A DNA stretch of 64,000 nt, from assembly GCA_025024175.1 (NCBI GenBank), contig QCXZ01000137.1, positions 11,594,001 to 11,658,000 on the forward strand, read 5' to 3'. The DNA is from Rhyzopertha dominica (Eukaryota; Arthropoda; Insecta; Coleoptera; Bostrichidae). Below the pieces are notes generated by a model. The model saw only the letters and a program-made list of their open reading frames with translations, ran no database searches and was not told the DNA's origin. Numbering within the stretch: the first letter of the stretch is position 1; each line of letters begins with the position of its first letter. The position numbers were made by a program, and so were the translations under genes. Below are positions 56,700 to 64,000 of this stretch, in pieces.

Positions 56700-58569
56700 T
56701 TTACAATTATTGTTCATAAAAAGTACAGCTAAAAATGAACTGCTCATACCTAAACCTAAATGTAAAATCTATTAACGGAACCAAACTATTTTTTGTTTCC
56801 GTTATGTATTAAATGATAACTGACAATTTAGTTGAAGTAAATCACTTAAAGCTTTTAAACAGTCTTTTGAAGCGATGGAAAAAATTAAATTGTTTATATC
56901 GAAATACGCAAGATAAGAACCGTGGATATGTCGATATTTTTAGGTTTGTTTGTCAAATGTATTTTTAAGGGCAAAACAATCTTTAAAACAGTAGGTCTGG
57001 TAGGATCCTTATGTATTTTAGGTAGTTCAGGAAGTCTCTGCCTAGAGGTACCTTTAATTTGTGGTTTAGTTAGATTTTTATCGGCCTTGTATTAATTGTT
57101 TTTATCAGGAAAAGTTACATTAAACTTTCCTTTACTCTCTTGAAATGTATATAGTTACTTTTTGGTGTAATAATGTAAATAACAAAATTTTGGAAGAAAT
57201 TATAGGAACAAATTCTTGTAATATTAAATTTGTGCATGCTAGTAGGATATTTTTAATTTCTAGTTCTTAATTATAAAAAATTACCAGCAAGTAAATATTT
57301 GATATCAGTTTTCGTAGACGAAATAAACTTTTAACTTGAATTTGAAAATATTTGTTGTTTATTTGAATAACTAGGTTTTGATTAATTGAATTTTTTATGA
57401 TGAAAAGTTAAAGGTTGAAAAAAACGGCCCGTTTCAAGCATGCTGCATTTTAAATTTAGCTTTTCTGTAAGTAATTTCTAAAATCCTGATGAACCCCATA
57501 AAGATGGTTACCTTTGCATTCAAATTTCCTAATTTGAAATTGAAGTGAAAATCATTAGAGAAGAGGTGCAAGAGCGACTGTTATGTTGAGATAAAGAACT
57601 GATAATATCGGGCATTACAGTTAAATAAAAGCACAGGTCAGGTCTTATGGTCCCAACACTCATAACGGTTCAACTTGCATGGAATTTCAGTATTGCAATA
57701 AAATGTTACCTAACTTTTAACATATTGTTTCTATAAAACACAAAATATTATTTATCTGACCTTTCGATTACGCTCGTAATCTTTGTCAAAGACGAGAACC
57801 TCGAAATAACGTCTGACACAAGAACAAACAAAATTTTGTTATGTATATTATGTTATGTGATTGAGACTTAACGACATTCTGCACTTAACCTTAAAATGAG
57901 GATAGAAAATAGTTCAGAAAGATTGTAAAAAAAATTAGGAAATAAATTATTCCGAAAGCTTGATACTAATATAGATATTAACGATTCCCTATGAAAATCG
58001 TTAGTTTTAAAATGATAGTTTTTTTGGCGACTTTTGTAACTTGTCTTTTAGCTTGAAGTATAGACTATCGAAATGATGGAGTCACTTAATTTGTAGTCTA
58101 AATAGAACTTAATATGATTTAGCAAGTATTTAGATCATGAAATATTAGACATTGATTAAATAAGTTTCTGCCACATGGGCCTTCACCTCTGCCCTTTGTG
58201 CTGTTCATAAAGTAACTTAGACTGCCCACGGTTAGATAACACTGACAGCTACGAAAAATGGTACTCAGTGTTTTTAAGCTTGAATGAAAATTTGCTTCGT
58301 CCCCATTGATATTTCAAATATTCGAAATATCTCGAAATGGATACTACCAGACAAGATTGTCTCCACTTTAGTAACAAGCCATCGTCAGTACCAATAACAT
58401 TAAGCATGAATTTGAAAAATTAAAACTCAGATCCTTTAGCAACAAAAACAAGTACATTCACGGGATTGTTAACCGCTAACAGTTAATCCTTCATCTTTCC
58501 TTCCTAGCTGAAATAAAAGAAGAACGTGACACCTTTTAATTTTGAGCCAGAAGCTTCTTCAAGTCGGTG
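56700..58569. other. no gene seen
   Basis: AT-rich. It contains the degenerate hammerhead-like hairpin at 57754-57792 and, near 58350-58390 on the minus strand, a CTGACGATGGCTTG phrase that lacks GAAA. Confidence 0.35.
57754..57792 (-). ncRNA. degenerate hammerhead-like hairpin
   Basis: Minus strand: GTCT, TTGACAA, then a perfect 6-bp stem GATTAC/GTAATC around GAGC, GAAA (57762-57765), GG, UC, AGAT. Helix II, GAAA and a short helix I (GTCT with AGAT) are present, but TTGACAA departs from CUGANGA at two invariant positions and there is no room for helix III. A relic or a look-alike. Confidence 0.35.
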
Positions 58570-59240
58570 GAACTCCATGACAGCTAGATTTGGCGGAAGG
58601 CGACCGATTGTGTTAACAGTTTCATTTTATAACCAATCCATCTTGTCGCGCAAAGTTCTCATCATTTGTCATTTCGGATTACGGAGCTCGAGCTGAGCAA
58701 TGTAATTTGTAAGAGACAAACTCCTATATGGACGCAGATGTGATGGATGCGTACTTTAATTTAGAAAAAGGGGAATTTTTATCTGCGCGTCCCTCGGTCC
58801 ACTGAATTAAAACAACCACTTGCAGTAATTGAATTTGGGGGCAAACAGCTGCCGTATTAAAAATAAAACCGCCACGCTGTTGCGGTGATTTCATTTCGGT
58901 CGTGCCTTACCAACTTTTTTTACTGCGTTTATGTCACATGGAAACATCGGTGTTTTCAGCATCGATATATCGAAGTTTTTAGGTGATATTGCTCCTTTCA
59001 GCTTGCCGCACGGACTGAATTTATAAGAACGCGCCAGAATATGCAGTATTTCCTAACGAGGACGTGGTATTGAATTTTTCCAGGCCCTTATGTGTTTTCC
59101 ACGGGAATATCTGCATATTCTGAGCTCGTAGCGGAGCCACGTGACTGATATATGCTTAATATGTGGTTGGAGCGCTGGTCAGCAAAACGTTCAGAGAATA
59201 CCGCTTCAGCGGAAATATCGTACTGTCCATAAGCTAACCA
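58570..59240. other. higher-GC island, candidate conserved noncoding DNA
   Basis: A CpG-containing block (GCGCGTCCCTCGGTCCACTG near 58786; GCCACGCTGTTGCGGTGATT near 58870) without ORF, domain or repeat relationship. Candidate regulatory element. Confidence 0.25.
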
Positions 59241-59249
59241 CGCAATAAC

Positions 59250-60597
59250 ATAAAGCGAGGTCAGGTCAGGAATGCAATAAAAGCGACAACACCAACAGTG
59301 TTTATTAGGGAAAGGTCACTTTACGTTAAATAAATAACGCTAGCTCGGGTTAGCTTCCGATTAGGCTTCCTGGTTTTGAAAGCACCTGTAAAAAGAAGTA
59401 GGTATACCATCTTTGGGTTGAAGTTATAGGTGTGAATGATAATTTATTGCTCACAGTTGTCTTAAGCTAGAACAATTTAGTTAGTTTGCCTATATACTGT
59501 GCTGCATTTATAGATGTGATTCATTGAATTTTTACACACCTTTATTAAAGATTTAGCAATGTCAATGTTTATTTTGTTCCTTTTCTTGTTTTTTCGATAA
59601 TCTATTCCAATCCTTAGACAGTCTTTGCTTGTCTTGCACTACTTATATAACCAAGTCAATCATATACACTCACAAGTGTTTCTTTTGTTATATAGTTATA
59701 ATATTTATAATGTGAATCTTTAATTTTGCATTATTTTTTTTTGCATTCCATACACAGTGCTTCTGACTAACGGCATGATTTCTTCAAAATAGTTATGAAA
59801 AAATGTTCTAGGCACAGATATCTGGAAATGCTTCTTAATGAGGCTAGATACCCCTACAGATATCCGTCAGCTAAAATAAATTTACTGAAATTTGAACTGG
59901 TTGTTTTTTTCTCCTAATAATTCTACTGTACTACCAAAAACTGTGTATTTTAATTAAGTGGTGAGGGTAGCGTGATGCTTGTTTTTACGGCGCAATTTTT
60001 GATTTCAGGTTAAGGTTAGTACGCAGCTTATGAAAAACTCTTTTTTTTTAATTGCCTATTTAACAAAATTAACCAAACCACCTGTGAGAAAAAATTTCTA
60101 GGAACTTATTTCAAATTTATTTCCATGAAGTGAAGGTAATTTAAAATATCTGCAATTCTTTTTTATTATGTATTTATATACTCTAAATAAAATCGTTCTT
60201 ATTAATCTTTACACCTACATTTTGATGCAATAAACCGACACACATTTTCTTCTCATGTAAATATTAATAATATTATTTTAAAATATTATATTATTAATAA
60301 AAGTGCTTAAAGAATTTAATCGAAATTCCGTATATTGTTTTATGCGGGAATAGAAGTAATTGCATCCAACAGAATGTTCAAAGTAAGCGATATGCATTTT
60401 AAAGCTGAAGTGATAAATTTGGGGCATAGAGATTAAACAGCAATGATGCATGAAAGGTAAGTTTAAAGATTATAATCTGATGTACATACAAGGGTATACG
60501 AATTACTTCAGTATAGATATTTAACGATGCAATTTTGGTCACATCAAAAAAAGCACACGAAATAAAGTTATGTATAACGACTTTTAGCAAAACTTAC
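59250..60597. other. no gene seen
   Basis: Very AT-rich. A near-palindrome lies at about 60260-60300, TATTAATAATAT on either side of TTTTAAAA. A two-unit GGTCAGGTCAGG occurs near 59263. Confidence 0.35.
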
Positions 60598-60666
60598 CTG
60601 TAGATGGTCCACAATCCGAGAACCGTATTTTTCAGCTTCAGTTTGGTGTATGTCTGCCGTCACCAT
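60598..60666 (-). CDS. candidate coding exon ending in a consensus splice donor
   Basis: The minus strand reads ATGGTGACGGCAGACATACA and onward for 23 codons, peptide MVTADIHQTEAEKYG then SRIVDHLQ, ending CTACAG followed by GTAAGT (60592-60597), a consensus 5' splice site in phase 0. The frame is open upstream only to a TAA about 15 bases before the ATG, so this is either a first coding exon starting at this ATG (G at +4) or an internal exon using an acceptor at GGCAG, two bases before ATA. The peptide is balanced and protein-like. I do not recognise the family. The next exon would lie at lower coordinates, possibly as far away as 435-545, whose putative acceptor is also phase 0. Confidence 0.4.
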
Positions 60667-61499
60667 TACACCGATCTCAAATGTTTAAAACGAACATCCT
60701 GTTGGTGTCAAATCTGATCAAACTGGTCAAATAACTACTTCATTTTCCTTTTTAAATATTTTGCTGCCGGGTCGCTTTCTCCTCGCTTATCTTGCTTAGC
60801 TTTCTTGATTTGTTTCCCTTCTTATATTCTATGCATATCCTTGTAAAATCTGAAATGTAGCCGGCCATTTCCATTATTTCTATCATTTAAATTAGGAATC
60901 ATGAGGTTCATTAGATGGAAAACAAGATTAGCTCATCCGAAGTTACACTTAAACCTAGACCTTAATTACATTGAGGTTATGCTTAATTTTTCGTTGTGTT
61001 ATTTGTTTTCATATTATGATGCAAATGAAATATTTACTATTTTCTGCGCGTTTTAGGGCTGCTTACTTTTTAATGCAATAATATCGCTGTGGTCAAGCTG
61101 AATTGTGCGTATTGCATGACGTCGTTGCATGACTGTGCTGGTGTTAGTTGGCGACAAGTAATAGGTGTTGATGAAGATTAAATTGCTGTTGTTCTAGCAG
61201 TTGATGTATTATACTGCCCATTTGTTCTGTATGGTGTCGTATAAGGTAATTATCGTGGAATACACTGCATAACTTATTATTCTGCGCCAAAGTGACGTAC
61301 GTGTGCTTAACTGAAGTTCTTTTCTGTCAGCTTAGTATGATTCTTTTGCCAAAGTGGTGTGTTTTTTTTATTAACACTTATGTTTGCTACAATTACGTAG
61401 ATAGTACTTATACGTAAAAAAGTTCAGTGCAAGATAGAAAAGAAAATAGTATTTACAGGTATCTGCAGCAAAAACTGCACTGATTTGTGCCCTTATCGT

Positions 61500-61830
61500 T
61501 TATCGTTTTATAAAACCTGAATATTTAAAAATAGTTCTTTGAGAAAGATGATTTATTTTGATGCCTTGACCAAAATTCATTGCTGTCTTTCTTATTTCGT
61601 TGTGAGGTTCGTAACTGTCTTTGCAGAAAGTAATACTACATGGCAATCCTGGATGGAATAGGTTGTTCACTTTTCCAACAATTAAAAAACCGCGGCAGGC
61701 TCTCGACTTGTGAGCAGGGCTTGGTTTCAGCTCATTCCAGTAAACAGTCAATGTAGCCTGCTACTTACCATTCTCAATCAGATCCAGCTTGACGATATAC
61801 TGGATCGGGAAAGATATCAGCATGTCTATA
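61500..61830 (-). pseudogene. coding-like segment with one in-frame stop, function unknown
   Basis: The minus strand reads MLISFPIQYIVKLDLIENG (61823 to 61767) into GTAAGTAG, then an in-frame TAG. The same frame then continues open for 83 codons from MTVYWNELKPSPAHKSRACR (61751) to a stop after YSGFIKR. Two readings are possible: an exon ending at the GTAAGT donor (phase 1, compatible with the GGCAG acceptor of the 60.6 kb segment), or a single decayed ORF of about 110 codons with one stop. The long shared frame favours the second. No family was recognised. Confidence 0.3.
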
Positions 61831-61859
61831 CTTAGGATGGGATTTTACACATGTGATCA

Positions 61860-62295
61860 GATAATGCTGGATAGCGTCTATACTTTTAGAAATTATGGTG
61901 CTAAAATCTTGTTGTATTTTTTTTAACAAAATTGGCCTCACAGTATGTAATCTTCGCTAGGTTACGCATTCACCAAAAAGTTGTAATACAATGTTTGTCT
62001 AAACTAAGTTCATTATAATCTAAGTTTACTTGTTAACAGATTTTGTTTAAGCATTTCTTTCTAATTGATATAACAACGACAACAAAGGGAATGCCTAATT
62101 TTATGGTTTTCAATTTAATCGCGTATAATATACAATTTATTACAGGCGACTGACATAGGAGGCGTTTTTAATGAATTTAAAAAACAAATACAACCGTATA
62201 GACTTTTTAGCTCCTTAATGAAGCAAGATAAATTAAAAAAACCTGAGGTCGATATCTTTCTTATTTTCTTGGTTATGGTAGAAAACTGCGAACAT
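61860..62295. other. no gene seen
   Basis: AT-rich; nothing recognised. Confidence 0.35.
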
Positions 62296-62318
62296 ATTAT
62301 TGTTATTATTATTATTAA

Positions 62319-62351
<33 letters not shown>
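62296..62351 (+). repeat. ATT microsatellite
   Basis: About 55 bp of imperfect TTATTATT with internal AATATT changes. Confidence 0.9.
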
Positions 62352-62352
<1 letters not shown>

Positions 62353-62359
62353 TTCTTTC

Positions 62360-64000
62360 ATTAAAATTAGGTTATACTAAAACTGGTCACACGTCTTTGG
62401 TATTACACTATCTGGCGCTTAGGTATTGAATGACCTAAAAATATTTTTTATGGAAGATCTTAATACTAAAGCAAATTAAGTTAATATTACATAAGGCTGC
62501 AATATATCGAATAGTTTTCATGTACTGCTATATTGTATATACATCAGATCAGCAATACATATGTGAAGTTTCCTCCTGAACAAACTGCAAAACTAAAATC
62601 TATTTTTCTCGATAAGATTGATATAATTTTTTTTTAATTTTACTACGTATTTGCTGCATACAGCGTAATCTTGTGTATGAAATTGAAAAATAGCTTATCG
62701 ATCCTCAAATACCGATCCACTATTTTCACCAAAACACAAAAACCGAAAAGGTTACCTACTTATGGTTTTCAGATATATCTCGCTTGATTAACGAGCTATC
62801 ATAAGCAATGGAAACATCTATAGGATGCATTAATTTTTTAAGATAGGTATATGGGAAAACATGACGTTTGCTTAAATGGTTTTGGTAAATGTAAGTTATT
62901 TCACTTTGAAGGTATATAAATTACATTCTTCCTGATGGTATTAGCATGGTAATTAGACAAAAAGTGTTCAAAAACTTGACTAACTAGGTATCCATTGAGA
63001 GTATTTCAGATCAATAAATGTGTTTAGAACTTTTGAAGATAAACTTTCTAATAAACTATATGTCCCCTAGCGGGGTGAAGTTGTGTGTTGTTTCGAACAT
63101 AAAATAGTAAATCTTTTCAGGGGGTTAGTTCCAAGTAGTGGCGAAATGGACGAAAAAAACGCCGATAAATTCGTAAATGCATATAACAAATCCCACAAGA
63201 AATCATAATAGATAATGGCATAAAGAAATACGGTGTAGCTATACTCACAGCTTAACTGTACTACGATTTTTAAAGTAATGACTTAAACAACGCAAATAAA
63301 GGACAGCAATGTCCAAACAATGGGTATGGCGGACAGATCTTCGTCGACAGACAATGTCTGATTCTTCTACCACACGGTGGCTTTCAGGAGCAATATTCAA
63401 CTTCTCAAAGGACTAGTAAAGACAATAAAGCGCTAGGGTTGTGATCCTGTGACACTTTATTGTAATTATCAGGGCTACAGACACCTTTCCTGATATTTGA
63501 TGAACAATAACTTTAAATTACAAAAGTGTCATGAGAAATTTATTAACAGGATGTCAAAATTATTTCAAACCTAACTTATAAACACGAACATGTGCAGCGG
63601 GTCTGAACGTCATATTATAAGCTGCGTCTGGACGGCAACAATAGGAAAATGAGAGGTGCGCAACCGAAAAATTGCGAGACGCCCGTGCGAAATAAGTACG
63701 GCGTAATGCGGCCCTACTTATCAGTTTGTGTACGGCTCCTACATAAACGACACCGTGTTCCTGGTAACACCACGTCCAAAACCAAACGTCGGGACCGCTC
63801 TGTAGCTGGGAACAGCAGCAACAACTAGCAAAGCAACTTCAAATACCACTCAGCACTCACTGCTTGTGGACGAAAAACCACATTCTATAGGTAATCGATT
63901 TTATTCTATATTCTAGCTAATTGGTATCTAATTAACCATCATTGTGTGTATGTAACTACTGAATAGAAGAAGAAGAAGAAACCGAGGTTGCTTCGTAGAG
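62360..64000. other. no gene recognised
   Basis: AT-rich up to about 63580, then a GC-richer stretch (63590-63860, with GCGAGACGCCCGTGCG and GGCGTAATGCGGCCC-like strings) without ORF or domain. The window ends in a GAAGAAGAAGAAGAA run near 63965-63982. Confidence 0.35.

Noticed and set aside
58340..58395. CTGACGATGGCTTG hammerhead-like phrase on the minus strand
   Set aside because: GAAA is replaced by GGAGAC, helix II pairs poorly, and flanks do not pair as helix I.

Overview
The window looks like AT-rich nuclear DNA from an arthropod, most likely an insect. It has no operons or long intact ORFs. It holds many decayed non-LTR retrotransposons (LINEs), hAT-type and other terminal-inverted-repeat DNA transposons, a tRNA-derived SINE, an IS630/Tc1/mariner-superfamily transposase relic of a type common in insects, ATT microsatellites and short TCAGG/TTAGG arrays. 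Single Ns mark a draft assembly. The species cannot be fixed from sequence alone.

Layout. 0-0.6 kb: candidate terminal exon of a minus-strand gene. 2.0-3.05 kb: dead transposase. 4.5-4.8 kb: inverted repeat with a hammerhead ribozyme motif in each arm. 5.3-6.3 kb: 3' tails of dispersed retroelements. 7.0-7.2 kb: SINE. 11.3-12.4 kb: LINE pieces in scrambled order. 15.3-18.2 kb: a dispersed repeat and a LINE split by a hAT element. 19.8-20.6 kb: two hammerhead-bearing repeats. 23.9-26.6 kb: possible LTR end, then one LINE inserted into another. 28.9 kb: fourth hammerhead repeat. 30.5-35.7 kb: LINE endonuclease and reverse transcriptase relics and a second copy of the 15.3 kb repeat. 36.2-44.6 kb: a hAT copy, then a roughly 3.5 kb LINE whose 5' region is split by a 3.4 kb TIR element that is itself split by another hAT element. 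48.7 kb: retroelement tail. 51.8-52.6 kb: third copy of the 15.3 kb repeat. 54.5 kb: best-preserved hammerhead. 56.5 kb: 160-bp ATT array. 60.6 and 61.5-61.8 kb: two minus-strand coding-like segments, the first ending in a consensus splice donor.

No complete host gene is visible. If the coding-like segments at both edges are real exons of one minus-strand gene, most of the window is a giant intron filled with transposons. That is an inference; the segments may belong to different genes or be chance.

The most interesting signal is a set of dispersed repeats carrying type I hammerhead self-cleaving ribozyme motifs. Three sequence families give six motifs, three of them with a complete catalytic core and a permitted cleavage triplet. 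The motifs lie inside long inverted repeats, as expected for non-autonomous elements related to retrozymes or to the terminal repeats of Penelope-like elements. Several higher-GC islands, some rich in TAATTA, punctuate the AT-rich background and are candidate regulatory elements.
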